DNA of 64,000 nucleotides from Kuschelorhynchus macadamiae (GCA_030620095.1 JAUTXW010001311.1:508501-572500); one strand, 5' to 3'; counted from the stretch's first letter, positions 14,193 to 29,041 are shown. Numbers and translations: made by a program. Notes: generated by a model from the letters alone, not told the origin.

Positions 14193-14411
14193 GAAATATT
14201 TAGATTATTGCGCTTCTGGCATTGCAGAACATGTTCCAGACAGGAATCATTGTAACATTGGTGTAACATGAATCCAAAATTCATTAACATTATTCGACCT
14301 AACGAAAGTCAGGAATCGATAGTGTAATTCAAGGTCGAACGTGGTATTAGTCAGCTCAGCGGAGTAGTTGTTTCTGTGATTCCATTTTGTGCCTTCGCCC
14401 TACATGCGGCT

Positions 14412-14472
14412 CGCTAGTCTATGGCGGCCTGAGGAGCCCTAAAAAGAAGGAAATCGCAATCATTATCTGACT
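14412..14472 (+). ncRNA. Hammerhead ribozyme-like motif, decayed (copy 2)
   Basis: CTGAGGA (14429-14435, allowed by the CUGANGA consensus) and GAAA (14450-14453) are kept, but stem II (GCCC against GAAG) no longer pairs and the stem III palindrome has one change (ATCGCAAT). Distal stem I is again AGTC/GACT, and the base at the cleavage position is C. It is a diverged sister of the motif 280 bp upstream. Confidence 0.5.
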
Positions 14473-14852
14473 AAAATGGATTAATACGCCTGCTGCTTTG
14501 CCAGACATGTTCCAGACAGGAATCATCCTTTGTTGTGACTTTGATGTAACGTAATTCAAAAATACGTTAACAAAGAGGAACTAATCAAGATCAGTGGCCT
14601 GGGAGAATAATATTAAAATTATTTATCCCGTTGTTAACTTGAATTGTGAAACGCTGGACAAATATCATAGTCTGGCACGGTCAACTCTGGTTAGGATTGC
14701 AGTTGTTAGGAAAACAAATTGCTCTCGCACACCAAAAAAAACTTCACTTCGTAAGAGAAATTATGCATTTCAACCAGGTCTAAAAGCAAGAACGGATAGA
14801 CAGAGATATGCCTCTCAGGTAAGCCCATTGTAACCTCATTTTGGAGTTCTAC

Positions 14853-15146
14853 TCATCGAGCTAGCCAATAGCATTTATGTAATGTGGAGGCCGAGCATCC
14901 TTCGAATGTGGACATTTCTGGCCATCTTTCTACCATAATAGATTTTTTAGTATTTACGAGAGCTGGACAGCAGCAAAGAACGTGTTCAGCAGCCTCGTCG
15001 TCCTCGTAGCACCCCCTACAAGTTGGATCCGGGAGGAAGCCCAAGGTGTGAAGGTTTTTGTTTAGCTTACAGTGTCCTCTTAGCATTCCAATCAGTTTCC
15101 TGAGATTGAGATTTCGAATTTTCGTTAATAATTGTTTTAATTGCAA
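14853..15146 (-). pseudogene. Non-LTR retrotransposon C-terminal fragment
   Basis: The 97-residue frame reads LRGHCKLNKNLHTLGFL, then CRGCYEDDEAAEHVLCCCP. This is the tail after the RNase H domain in R1/I/LOA-type non-LTR elements: a GHC-L-N-x-H segment followed by a C-x2-C...H-x3-C zinc-binding motif. RT and RNase H are missing from the flanks. A 3' poly(A) is not obvious at 14850. Clade assignment is tentative. Confidence 0.75.
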
Positions 15147-15489
15147 AGATGATCGTTTGTTATTGGTAGCTAGGTGAATTTGTTTGTTAAGAGCTTATTA
15201 AAACGCAATCAAACGCTTTTCGAATTGGACTTTTACTTTTTAAAAAATTAAAAAAATAGCGAAGAAAATATTTCATGGGATATAGAAAATAGTGCTGAAG
15301 AAGCTATAGAGGCCATACTTTCTGAAAAACCAGACATCTGTTTGCATTGGCACACACTAGGTTCCTTGAATGAAAGAGGAAGAAGAAAGTTGGTGTTTAA
15401 AAAAATGCTCTTACATATTTCATTGAAAAATAAAAAAACCAAAAAAAATCTACGCTTTGGAGTCAACATTCAATATTAAAAAGTACTGT

Positions 15490-16039
15490 ATATCTAAAGA
15501 AAATTCGCATTCCAATTACAAAAACCAAACAGCCCAGAGAATTCACCATCACTGAAGGTAGCATAGAAAATATGGAAAAAAGGTAGATTTTACGAAACTA
15601 TTTTCGTTTGCAACTTTCACATACCACACATACAAGGCTTATTGTTGCTTATAGAGAAGGTAAATGCTCCACTCAACCAGTTGGTATTAATACAATTGGA
15701 GATATTCTTAAGCAGATCGAGGTATTTTTTAAATTACCTGAAAAATCAGAATACACTGGCCATTGCCTTCGAAGATTATATGCATCTTTGTTGGCAGATT
15801 CGGAGGCTGATATATCTACGTTAAAAAGCCACGATGTAGGGAAGAGCAGTACATTAGCTGAAGGGTATGTTGAACGTTCAGTGGAAAACAAGAAGAAAAT
15901 TGCAACAAAAACAACGGAAAGAAATGGAGAAGAACAGAGGACATGTTGTTTTGTTAATAACGACATATTAATGGATGGCTCTGTATATGTGTCCAGTAAT
16001 AACTCATCTATTTTAAATCCAATATTAATAATTGTTTAA
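15490..16039 (+). pseudogene. Crypton-like tyrosine recombinase fragment
   Basis: The frame 15608-16039 contains PVGINTIGDI, YTGHCLRRLYASLLAD, LKSHDVGKSSTLAEGYVE. This is the C-terminal half of a tyrosine recombinase: the H-x-x-R box (HCLRR), a second histidine (SHDVGKS) and the active-site tyrosine (EGYVE). The pattern is that of insect Crypton-type proteins, with DIRS-like recombinases as an alternative. A preceding stretch in another frame (about 15497-15590, IRIPITKTKQPREFTI) matches the segment before this domain, so there is a frameshift near 15595. The N-terminal half was not recognised; the frame at 15250-15470 could be its remains but I cannot show it. Confidence 0.7.
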
Positions 16040-18143
16040 TTAATATGTATAATAAATAGCCAGTTTCAACAATTTTACGTTATTTCTTACACAGTGAACG
16101 CGTGCCAGAAAAAGTTAGCGGGATAAAAAAATTTACACTCAAAAGAGTATCGAAATGAATGCATTATAATACTATTTTATAAAAAAATAGTTTACACACA
16201 TCACTCAACAACAGATTTTTTTTATCTTAAAATATTCGTCTCATATTAAATCGTTCGAAAATTTGATTGAAAAGATATTAATTTCTCTATTTGTTGTTTG
16301 TTTCCATAATACCATTTATTAATTTAGGTCTGAGAAAGTGTTATATAATATTATTTACCAATTTGTAAGTTTGGGTTAGTAGCTATAGATTCTATTGAAA
16401 ATTCACCTTCTCAACTATAGAAACCATGGTAGATAACCATAATTCAATGGTTGCCACATATTGTGAATCTGGGCCTTAGTCAGTTGTGAGGATGGGCGAT
16501 AATAGAATTTACCTATCGCCTGTCGATAGGTGAAAACTGGTTGATCAAATTAAGTTATCTATAGGTATTCAAAATCCGATTATTACTGTCAGAAATCTCT
16601 GATTTCTCAACTAATCTGTGAACAAAATAAAAATATACACAAAGTCTAGATCTCAGTCAAAAATAAGTTTATAAATTAAGAATAGGTTACATGTTTCGCC
16701 CTAACGGGTAGCATCAGGCCCAAAATGAATAAACCTTACAACGGAAAATACAATTGAATAATATATAACTTTACTATATACAAAACACATTTTACAAAGT
16801 ACATAAAACAAACATAACCAAACAAAGAAACAATGAAATACGAAACAAGGCTACGCTTGGGTGACCAACCAGAGACGTACAGGTAAATTTTTTTGATGAG
16901 AGGCTATAAGTCAAAACGAAAAAAAGAAGAGATTGTTCAGGACAAACTTGACTAACTGTCGTAAAGTACAATGCTACATTAATAAAAGAAAAAAAAATTA
17001 GTGAAAATGACATAAAAAACTTGAAGGTTATACAAAATAAGAATATATATTTATTCTTTTGATATATTGTTAAAAATCAAATGGGGCTCAAAATTAAACA
17101 TTTCGTTAACGCACGTAAGGATGCAGCTCTTTTTATCTTTTGGTATTTCCATCTTTTCCACACAAATCTGTGAAAACAATGTGTTTTTGAGTTCCTTTAT
17201 TACCTTTTAGCTTATGTAAACTACAATTATCAATTTATTTCGAAAATACATCTCTGTTGGGACTAAGTAAGTTATTTACTATAAATGGGTTTTCATTTGT
17301 TACTAAAAAGCACTGTAAATATGCCCATTATATAGATCAAAGTAATCTAAAAAATGAAATGTCGATCAGAGACTACTTTTCTCTATTTTCGACATTTTAT
17401 CAAACAGGCATTTTTCAAAAAACCCACATGAGAGTTTAAAATTTACAAAAGAGTCAAGCTTGAGTCGTTTCACCTGTCCATCAATGGGTCTCATTTTTTT
17501 CAAGCGGTCACCCACTTGTCGAGTGAGTGTATGTATAACGTATGTAGCCAAGCAAGTTAACACAGAACAAATTTTAGTAATTATTTGCTAGTTAAATCTG
17601 TGTTTGTTAAGAGGTGTTATTGGCTTTATATGACCCCCAGTATTTCAGTTTATAATAAGCAAATCGTCAGCCTAACTAAAATTCATGAGTTTTTTTCGTA
17701 ACACCCTATAATACTTCACGTTTTAAATAAAGTAAAATATCTAGAGTATCTACGCTCTAGATATTCTAATATATTTCATAACTGCAGCTAAACTCACACA
17801 AAAGAATGAAATATATCACAAATATAAAATTTCTCTTCATTTTCAAGGAAGCGTTACCCTTCTCAAATACTTAGACTAGACTTCTTAGTATTATGCTGCT
17901 TTGTGTTGCTGGCTCAGAGCACACAAAAGGACAGAATACTATTTTGAAAGTTCCAGTCCGGAATATATTGCTTAAAGTCTACCTTCGCATTTTAGAAATA
18001 GTAAACTAAATATAAATAACAAAACAACATCAAATCGCCTTATGTATTTATAAAACACCGGTTTTACGTGAAGTGTTGTTTGCTGAAAAAGCCTTGGAAA
18101 CATCACTTGACCCAGTTATGTATCTTAGCATGTACGATAGTTA

Positions 18144-18145
<2 letters not shown>
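16040..18145. other. No recognised gene; one PLE-tail-like motif
   Basis: Nothing coding was recognised. At 16688-16715 the minus strand reads GGGCCTGATG, a CCC-GTTA-GGG hairpin, CGAAAC and the palindrome ACATGT: a hammerhead-like, PLE-tail-like order with the last base of the CUGANGA box changed. It has no neighbouring PLE coding sequence. Confidence 0.45.

Positions 18146-18234
<89 letters not shown>
18146..18234. repeat. (TA)n microsatellite, left of mariner
   Basis: About 89 bp of TA abutting the left TIR. The 20474-20511 array is the other flank, so the mariner sits inside a TA array. Confidence 0.95.
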
Positions 18235-18237
<3 letters not shown>

Positions 18238-18710
18238 GGTGCCCCAACTAAAAGTATCCACCCCAAATAACAAGTCGCCAAGACAAAAAAAAATAAAACG
18301 CTCGGACCCGTCGATTTTGCTTTTGGGGGGAAACATTTTGCGCCTATTTTCAATTTCGCAACATCACCCTCTGAGCGGGGGTGAGATTCATCCCCAAAAT
18401 GTTAAATGGAAAGGGGGGTCGAGTGATACCTTATTTTGAAGGGTTTCCGACCCTGGTTACAACTGCCAAGTTTGAAGCCTCTGCTGTCATTCCCGAAGAA
18501 ATGGCAGCTTGTCCAAAAAAAATATTAATAAATTAACTGCAAGAGTTGGCTGCTTTAAATTTAGGGGATGATGCAAGCTAGTGAAAAGATTTTAATAATA
18601 ATTACTCCGGACGAGAGGAAAATAAAAATAGTAAATGTAAATTAATGGGGAATTTTTGCGTTTAAGAAATGTTTTCTACAAAGACTAAATTATTTTATGA
18701 ATTGTTCGCC
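18235..18710 (+). repeat. Mariner terminal inverted repeat, left
   Basis: Pairs with about 20000-20473. The inner limit is blurred: similarity continues with a 9-bp indel into the last codons of the transposase (VNGEQFIK end). Confidence 0.85.
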
Positions 18711-19787
18711 ATTTACTTCCATGTAATGATACAGACCAGCCTCGAATTCTTCTCGAACATTTTGAAATGTTTCAGGTGTTAACTGACGGCATTCAGCTAC
18801 TATTCGCTGTTTTAAATCCTCAAGTGATTCTGGCTGCACCTTAAAAATCTTTGTTTTCAAGTGTCCCCAAAGAAAGAAGTCCAACGGCGTCAAATCAGGT
18901 GATCGTGCCGGCCATTCGATGGGACCTCTTCTTCCAATCTAGTGATCGGGAAAAGTATTATCGAGCAAATCTCTTACCGGACGAGCGTAGTGAGGAGGTG
19001 CTCCATCTTGTTGAAAGAATATCTGATCTTCAGCTAAATCCTGGTCGTTTTCTAGATTCTCAGTAATCTGCGGATCGATGGCATTTTCAAGTAAATTTAA
19101 ATAACTTTCACCATTTAAATTGCCTTCTGTGAAAAAAGGTCCAATAACGTGATTGCCTAGAATTCCCGCCCACACGTTTACTTTTAAAGGATGCTGGCTA
19201 TGGGTTTCCCTGAATAAATGGGGGTTGCTGTCGCTCCAATACCTGCAGTTGTGACGATTTACTTCTCCATTTAAGTAAAATGTGGCTTCGTCAGAAAAAC
19301 AAATATTGTACAATGAAATGGTATGGTTGTTTAATTTTTCAGAAATATTCTCACAAAACTCTACTCTGCGATCAAAGTCTTCTTCGTTCATTTCGTGAAG
19401 CAATTGATATTTAAAGGGTCGAAACTTATGGGATTTTAGAATCCGGTGAACACTGCTTCGGGAGACTCCTGATATTGCAGCTGTTTCTCTGATGGAGTTA
19501 CTTGGGACCATAGCAACATGGCCAAGGACTGCAACCTCAAAATTTTCATTTCTTATTGGTCTTACTCTTTCATGCTTTTTATTGACAACTGAGCCGGTTT
19601 CGAAAACTTTGTTCCACAGTTGTAATACACTTCTATGAGTCAAAGAATGTTCGGGATGAGATTCATTAAAACTTACAGCTGCAGCTCTCCCACTATTATT
19701 GTTTCTTATGTAAAGAACAATAATTTCGATTCTCTCTTGTATCGTAAACGTCATAGGCAATTGTAAGAAACTTTCGTCTTTTAACAC
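18690..19787 (-). pseudogene. DD41D Tc1/mariner-superfamily transposase with one internal stop
   Basis: Reading from 19787 (or the internal ATG at 19754, start MTFTIQERIEI, which fits the family better) the frame gives 282 residues to a TAG at 18939-18941, then continues in the same frame to a stop at 18690. HTH regions occupy about residues 12-120 (ETAAISGVSRSSVHRIL is the second recognition helix). The catalytic aspartates are in CFSDEATF, FQQDGAPPH and LTPLDFFLWG, with 41 positions between the second and third counting the stop. Only this nonsense codon interrupts the gene. It is a different subfamily from the 8758 gene (low identity outside motifs). Confidence 0.9.
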
Positions 19788-19999
19788 TTTCAGACAAAAT
19801 AAATTTTAAATAAAATGCACAAACTGTAATAAACGCATGAATGCTTGACACTAAATAAACGATAACAATGTGATTTTATTTTGTTTGTTGCTGATGTTTT
19901 ATGATAACAGTAAGAATGGAATGCTGATTTTTTTTTAAATATTTGTACAGTGACAATTCGACAAGTTAGCTTAAACGTTTTGGCAACGGTCTGTTTCAT

Positions 20000-20470
20000 T
20001 GCAAGGGAGTAAATAGCGAACATTTCGAACAATTCATAAAATAATTTAGTCTTTGTAGAAAACATTTCTTAAACGCAAACATTCCCCATTAATTTACATT
20101 TACTATTTTTATTTTCCTCTCGTCCGGAGTAATTATTATTAAAATCTTTTCACTAGCCTGCATCATACCCTAAATTTAAAGCAGCCAACTCTTGCAGTTA
20201 ATTTATTAATATTTTTTTTTTCGACAAGCTGCCATTTCTTCGAGAATGACAGCAGAGGTTTCAAACTTCAAAATAAGGTATCACTCGACCCCCCTTTCCA
20301 TTTAACATTTTGGGGGTGAATCTCACCCCCGCTCAGAGGGTGATGTTGCGAAATTGAAAATAAGCGCAAAATGTTTCCCCCTCAAAACGAAAATCGACGG
20401 GTCCGAGCGTTTTATTTTTTTTTGTCTTGGCGACTTGTTATTTGGGGTGGATACTTTTAGTTGGGACACC

Positions 20471-20473
<3 letters not shown>
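20000..20473 (-). repeat. Mariner terminal inverted repeat, right
   Basis: Reverse complement of 18235-18710. It lies upstream of the transposase start, so it should contain the transposase promoter. A 91-residue minus-strand frame inside (19790-20065) is not recognised. Confidence 0.85.

Positions 20474-20511
<38 letters not shown>
20474..20511. repeat. (TA)n microsatellite, right of mariner
   Basis: About 38 bp of TA, the continuation of the array at 18146-18234 interrupted by the element. Confidence 0.95.
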
Positions 20512-20513
<2 letters not shown>

Positions 20514-21479
20514 AGTATTAGCTACCAATTAAAAACACCCTGCATAAAAGAATTGAGTGCACCTTAAAACTATATGATAAAAAGTCCCCCGTATTCCAAC
20601 ACTTGATGGAATGGAAATTTACAATTCACTTTGTTAGCTCTGTAAATATTTCTAATGGTATGTTTTATCTTTTTAAGCTTTCAATAATAATCCTGTAATA
20701 AAAATAATAAAATATAAAGAAGAACCAAACCCACAAAACTCCTGATAGTCCCCTCTAAACAATATAATTTTGGATCGCGGTCCCGATCGACCCTGTAAAA
20801 TCAAAATCAGTTGAATTAAATCCAAATCCAAACAGTCAATGAGATAAATGAAACTCGTCAGATTTCGACAAGAATCTTCGAGTAGTAGGAGAACAAATGG
20901 ATATTCAGGTCTTCGTATTCGTAGTAGTTTTGTAAAATTTATTTTTAATAAAATAACAATAAAATTCTCATATTTATTTTAACAAATATAACTTTAACGG
21001 GACATTTTACACAAATATAGAAAATGTTTGTCTTACGTACGGGATGTTCTTTTCAAAGGCGGTAACTTTGCGCTGGCTTTCCGCCAGAAATTTATTTACT
21101 TTTAAATTTTGTATGTGCAAAATACAATACAAATTAATAATTAGTAGTGATAATATGTCTGTAGGTGGAGAACTTTAATAAAAAAACACATATTGTTCGA
21201 GTGGGAGCTGCTGGCGAAACTGGAGAAAATAGACGCCCCTTGTCTGAGATATATTTATTTTAAAACTGTACTTTGAATTGAAAAGGAATATGAAACATTT
21301 TCCCGTGCCGGATATACGGCAATTCTGCACGGCCCATCTGCTAACAGCACCTTAAAAATAATTTCTTTGATATTTGTTTTCTCATGTGAAAATTACAATA
21401 AGGTGGTAACTGTTTTCTATCCGTATTTATGAACATTTGACCGCCCGGTTTAGACAGTAGTGTTTGGTGCTATGTATTT
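20512..21479. other. No recognised gene
   Basis: AT-rich sequence without coding, RNA or transposon-end signals that I can recognise. Confidence 0.5.
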
Positions 21480-22565
21480 TACTTCCCTCGTAAAAAGGAA
21501 GTAATGCAATCGTGAAAAATCACCCTTAGAGATTTTTTTTAGATCTTTAAGTTTCAGTCTTTCAGTTAAGTCTGTCGGGCGGTTTGTCAGTGGCATAGCC
21601 AAAAAACTACTTACCCGGTTTACGTCAAAATGTTGGTCGAAAATTAAGAGTCATGTGGGGATAATCTGGTAATATTTTGGTAAAAATCCAATATAGCAAA
21701 ACAAAATGACTTAGGCTTAGGGAAATGTTAAAAGAATTATTACTAAGAAAGTGCTTATCCAATTTATCTCAATGAAATATTATGGAGGAATCAACTGGTA
21801 AAGTTTTGGTACGAATCCAAAATGGCGGAACAAAATGACGGCTTTATAAAAAATTTAAAAATTCAGCCTGAAAAAACTACTTAATGAGCTAATTTCAAAT
21901 TGGGTGACATAACTAATTGTAGTATAGAGATGAACTAGTAAAAGTGTGGTACATTCCCATACCTTCGCGTTTTAGCGTCCCTATATGCAAAAAAAATATG
22001 TCTTAACAATTCCGTCTGTAGGTTTGTCTGTCTGTCTGTTAGTTCACGGCATAGCTTAAAAACAACTTATCAGATTGACTTCAAATTTTAGTCAAAAATT
22101 AGGGCTCATATGGAGATAACCTGGTAATATTTTGATAAAAATCCACTATGCCGGAACAAGAAGGCAGCCTAGTGAAACGTTAAAAAAGATTATTACTAAA
22201 AAATCTAATTATCCAATTTGCCTCAAGTTTTGCACAAAAATCAAGTGTTACATAAGAATGAACAGGTATATTTTGGTATGAATATAAGATTGCAAAACAA
22301 AATGACGGCCTAATAAAATATTTAAAAAATCAACCTGAAAAAACTATTTTTAGATTAATTTCAAATTTTATGTAAGCATTAAGTGTGATATAGAGATAAA
22401 CTGGTAAAGTTGTGTTGGGAATTCAAGAGAGCGGAACAAAATGGCGGCCAAAATAAAAATCAATGTAAAAAATCTTCTTATTCAATTTCAATTGACTGTG
22501 TGTTTTGGAGAAAAATTAAATGTGATATAAGGATAAACTGATACAAATTCAATGAGCAATATTGA
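21480..22565 (+). repeat. Higher-order degenerate tandem repeat
   Basis: Seven subunits of roughly 110-170 bp carry the recurring phrase ggataa(t/a)ctggtaa then tttggta, then caaaatg(g)cggaacaaaatgacgg, then a run ending in ctgaaaaaactactta. The first three and next three subunits form a repeated block of about 480 bp. A gtctgtctgtctgtt run occurs at about 22021-22041. Inverted relatives lie at 59940-60480 and 61085-61310. The family is dispersed in this genome but I cannot name it. Confidence 0.7.
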
Positions 22566-22790
22566 ATTTGGCTGTTAATCTTTGGGGTTGAAATTTGATA
22601 CAAGATAGCTTGAAATAAAGTTTCTAGGAGTAAGTATACGCTTTAATAGAAAATAAACTTATTCCTACAAAAACCTGAATAACTAAATAAAAGAAACAAC
22701 ACTAAATATTATTTTAATCAAAAAGCAGCTTTAAACATATTAACTTATATAGGAAGAGGAATATTTTTTGCTTTTTGAGATACTTGAATG

Positions 22791-23224
22791 TACGGGGTGT
22801 GGTATTATATTATGACACCCACCTACAGGGTTATTTATTAACAAAAATAGAGAAAAAGTGTAAATACAAAATGTGTAGGGTAAGAAATACGGTTTTTAAT
22901 GGAATACCCTGTGTACTGTTTATTTTTAAGAAAGGCCATTCTCTACTGATTTCAAAAATATATAATTTGATTATATTAGCGCAAAGCGTTTATTAATTAT
23001 TTTAGTTAAATTGCAATATTACTCGCCATATAAATCTAAGGTAATATTATAATATACTGCAAAACTTGTTATAGTTAAACCAAAATAATTGAAAATGTTT
23101 GTTTTTTTAGTAACGGATTCTGGCGGTTTAAAATAAGCCCTAAAGCTTTAATATTTACACTTTTTTTCTATCTTCGTTAATAAAATCTGTAAGTCGGTGT
23201 CAAATATAATGACTCACCCTGTAT
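22791..23224. mobile_element. MITE with mariner-type ends
   Basis: Left end tacggggtgtggtattatat followed by tatgacacc; the right end complements to atacagggtgagtcattata then ttgacacc. About 30-bp imperfect TIRs surround 434 bp with no significant coding. This fits a non-autonomous Tc1/mariner derivative (CAGGGTG type). Confidence 0.7.
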
Positions 23225-23470
23225 AATTTGAAACAAGTCAAAAATAATTGTCACTTTTCAAATTATGTAATCAAAAAGAAGCTAATATTTTATTACACAC
23301 ATCCTAAACAAGACAAGCGGGATTTTTATAATCAACAAAATTTGGCGGAAATAATTTAAATAGTTAAATAGTTATTTTTGTAACGAGTAACGAAAGTATT
23401 CTTTTTTTTTTGGCACCAATCGTTGCCGTTTACAGGGGTTAATAAAAGTTAATATAGCCATCATAGAAAC

Positions 23471-27190
<3,720 letters not shown>

Positions 27191-27239
27191 AACATTTAAT
27201 CTTTAGATCGAAATACAAGAATTTTAACCACACTACACC

Positions 27240-27296
27240 ACAACTTGTTATGCGAGTTTCGCTAACCAAGTTAACATCATCAGCAAATGATATAAA
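27240..27296 (-). ncRNA. Hammerhead-like motif in PLE 3' tail
   Basis: CTGATGA is followed after one T by a 6-bp hairpin (GTTAAC, loop TTG, GTTAGC), then GAAAC. The sister tail at 28960-29000 keeps the hairpin perfectly (GCTAAC/GTTAGC) and has the palindrome ACGCGCGT as stem III but has lost the first C of the CUGANGA box. Hammerhead ribozymes are established components of PLEs. The extra T before stem II and weak stem I make activity of this copy doubtful. Confidence 0.55.
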
Positions 27297-27325
27297 CACA
27301 AGTTACTTATCCTAACCGAGACTAT

Positions 27326-27727
27326 TTATAGGTAAATGTGGTCCCACTTTGTAGCACACGACTGCACCGTTGTTAAATAAGCAATAGAGGGGGTATAGAG
27401 AATAGGCCCTCTGTCTTTATTTAGTTCTTTCTTACCACATTTAATTATTTCTATACTCTCAAACGCATCCAATAATCTATTATTAGATACACTTTTAATT
27501 AACTTAAGATTATTTATTCTTATTTGGTATTGTTTTCCAAAGCATGTTGGGCAACGCTTGACTTTTCTGTTTCTTAAATGTGCCATGTGTTCTTTAAAAC
27601 GAATGTTCATGGAGCGTTTAGTTTGCCCAACATATTTTACATCGCAGTCATTACAGCTAATTTCATAGATGCCACTGCTCTCCTTCAAGTCGACTTTGTC
27701 TTTAGGGTTTCCAAGGAGATTTTTCAA
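27326..27727 (-). pseudogene. PLE GIY-YIG endonuclease domain
   Basis: The frame contains SGIYEISCNDCDVKYVGQT (GIY and the YVG version of YIG), then RSMNIRFKEHM with the catalytic-type arginine, then LKLIKSVSNNRLLDAFESIE and NKDRGPI before the end. Two cysteines (SCNDC) sit between GIY and YVG as in many arthropod PLEs. It is in a different frame from the RT, joined by a frameshift near 27720. The downstream stop and tail follow within 130 bp. Confidence 0.9.
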
Positions 27728-27739
27728 ATGTGTTCTCCG

Positions 27740-28727
27740 TTTTGTAGGCTAGTCTAAAACCTACGTTTTTAAATACTTTTTCTAGACCTCTCGTATGTCT
27801 GGGATTATATGGGAATACTATGAACTTATTGGGAGCCTCAGGTGCTTGAAGAGTAACTTTTAACATTTTCTTATGCCTATGTCTATTTACTAATGCATGT
27901 ACAAAATTATCATTATATTCATTACTTTTAGTTATATTTTTAGTCCGATTCATTTCAATGTTAAAACGTTCTTTACCTATTGGAAAATTAACTAACCTGT
28001 GAGTTAAGAAATAAAATGCTGCTATTTTGTGTTGACGGCAATGAAATGGGTCGGATGATATATATCTATCAGAATTAGTAAATTTCCTATAAATATTAAA
28101 TTCTAATGTCTCGTTATTTGTAATAACCAACGTATTGAGAAAAGGTAATTGGCCATTGCTCTCAATTTCGTACGTGAAATTAATGGAAGGATATTTATTG
28201 TTTAATGTTTCTAAGAAAGTGTCCAAATTTTCTGTTTTAATATCAAAAATAGCAAATATATCGTCTTCGTATCTATACCACACCCTTGGAAAAAATACAT
28301 GAGTTCTTTCTTGAATTGGGTTTCTAATCTACCCATAAACAAATTTGCAAGGAACGGAGATAAGCAATTGCCGATCGCAATTTCCTCAAGTTGTTTATAA
28401 TGCTTATTGTTGAACTGAATGATGATGATTCATACATAATTTTGTGAGAAGCAAATATTCATCTATAATTTCTTTCTTCAAATTATTGAATTCGAGTAGT
28501 TCATTTAGGTACTCTAGAGCTAGTGATATGGGTACACTAGGAAACAATGAGCTTACATCAAAAGATTTTAAAATTTCACCTTTCTTTTGATTGAACATTC
28601 TTAATTTTATCTAAGAATTCTGACGAGTAAGTAACCTCAAAGTTATCGTACGAGCTATTTAATTTGCTAAATTCTTCTACTAACCATTTTGAAATATTGT
28701 ACGTTGGTGATCCAACAGCTGAAACAA
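27740..28727 (-). pseudogene. PLE reverse transcriptase, broken
   Basis: Fragments in order: VGSPTYNISKWLVEEFSKL (about 28700), EILKSFDVSSLFPSVPI (fingers/palm aspartate motif, frame 28404-28598), a disrupted segment 28284-28403, then WYRYEDDIFAIF (the catalytic YxDD as YEDD), LPFLNTLVITN, YISSDPFHCRQHKIAAFYFL, HRLVNFP and PNKFIVFPYNPRHTRGLEK. The second half is open at 27702-28283. At least two frameshifts separate the pieces. PLE RTs copy RNA at a nicked target; this copy cannot make a full protein. Confidence 0.88.
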
Positions 28728-28732
28728 GAGGT

Positions 28733-29041
28733 CACATTTAAGATACGGACGAACAGAAAAGTCAAGCGTTGCTCAACATGCTTCGGAAAACAATCACCAA
28801 AGAGGAATAAATAATCTTTTAATTAAAAATGTATCTAATAATAAGTTATTGAATGCGTTTGAGAGTATAAAAACAGTTAAAGGTGGTAAAAAAGCACTAA
28901 ATAAAGACAGAGGGCCTATTCCCTATAGGAAGGATAAATTACTTTAGTTTAGAACATCTAGTGATGATGCTAACTTGGTTAGCGAAACGCGCGTTCAGAA
29001 CGTAACAAGTTGTGGTCTAGTGTGGTTAGAACTCTTGTATT
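28733..29041 (+). pseudogene. PLE 3' fragment, inverted relative to neighbour
   Basis: The plus strand encodes SVAQHASENNHQRGINN, LLIKNVSNNKLLNAFESIK and LNKDRGPIPY, matching the C-terminal coding of the minus-strand copy next to it, then the same tail to about 29041. It begins inside the endonuclease C-terminus, so it is strongly 5'-truncated. Coding identity to the neighbour is moderate, so the two are different subfamily members or old copies. Confidence 0.85.

Larger units (their letters stand above)
14101..14590 (+). repeat. Pair of 280-bp tandem repeats with hammerhead-like cores
   Basis: Two diverged copies of one unit lie head to tail: landmarks ctcgttagtctatgg (14131) and ctcgctagtctatgg (14411), and acatgttccagacaggaatc (about 14230 and 14507), are 277-280 bp apart. 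Each copy carries a CTGANGA box and GAAA box (see separate entries). A tandem unit of this size with a hammerhead fits metazoan retrozymes or hammerhead satellites. The copies are decayed and no target duplication was recognised. Confidence 0.7.
18235..20473 (-). mobile_element. Complete DD41D mariner element with ~470-bp TIRs
   Basis: The left end CAGGGTGCCCCAACTAAAAG is mirrored at the right end (cttttagttgggacaccctg), and the arms stay inverted for about 470 bp (18235-18710 and about 20000-20473) with scattered mismatches. TA lies on both sides, the usual mariner target duplication, though within (TA)n this cannot be distinguished from the flank. Total length is 2239 bp. One transposase lies between the arms on the minus strand; its 3' end runs into the left TIR. 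Confidence 0.9.
27213..28727 (-). mobile_element. Penelope-like element, 5'-truncated copy
   Basis: Minus strand: partial reverse transcriptase (28725 to about 27740), GIY-YIG endonuclease (about 27726-27350), then a 3' tail with a hammerhead-like motif (27295-27240) ending near 27213. At its truncated 5' end it joins a second, shorter PLE copy in the opposite orientation (28733-29041). The two tails share gttgtggt(g/c)tagtgtggtta and cttgtatt and stop being similar just after, which marks the element 3' end. Confidence 0.9.
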
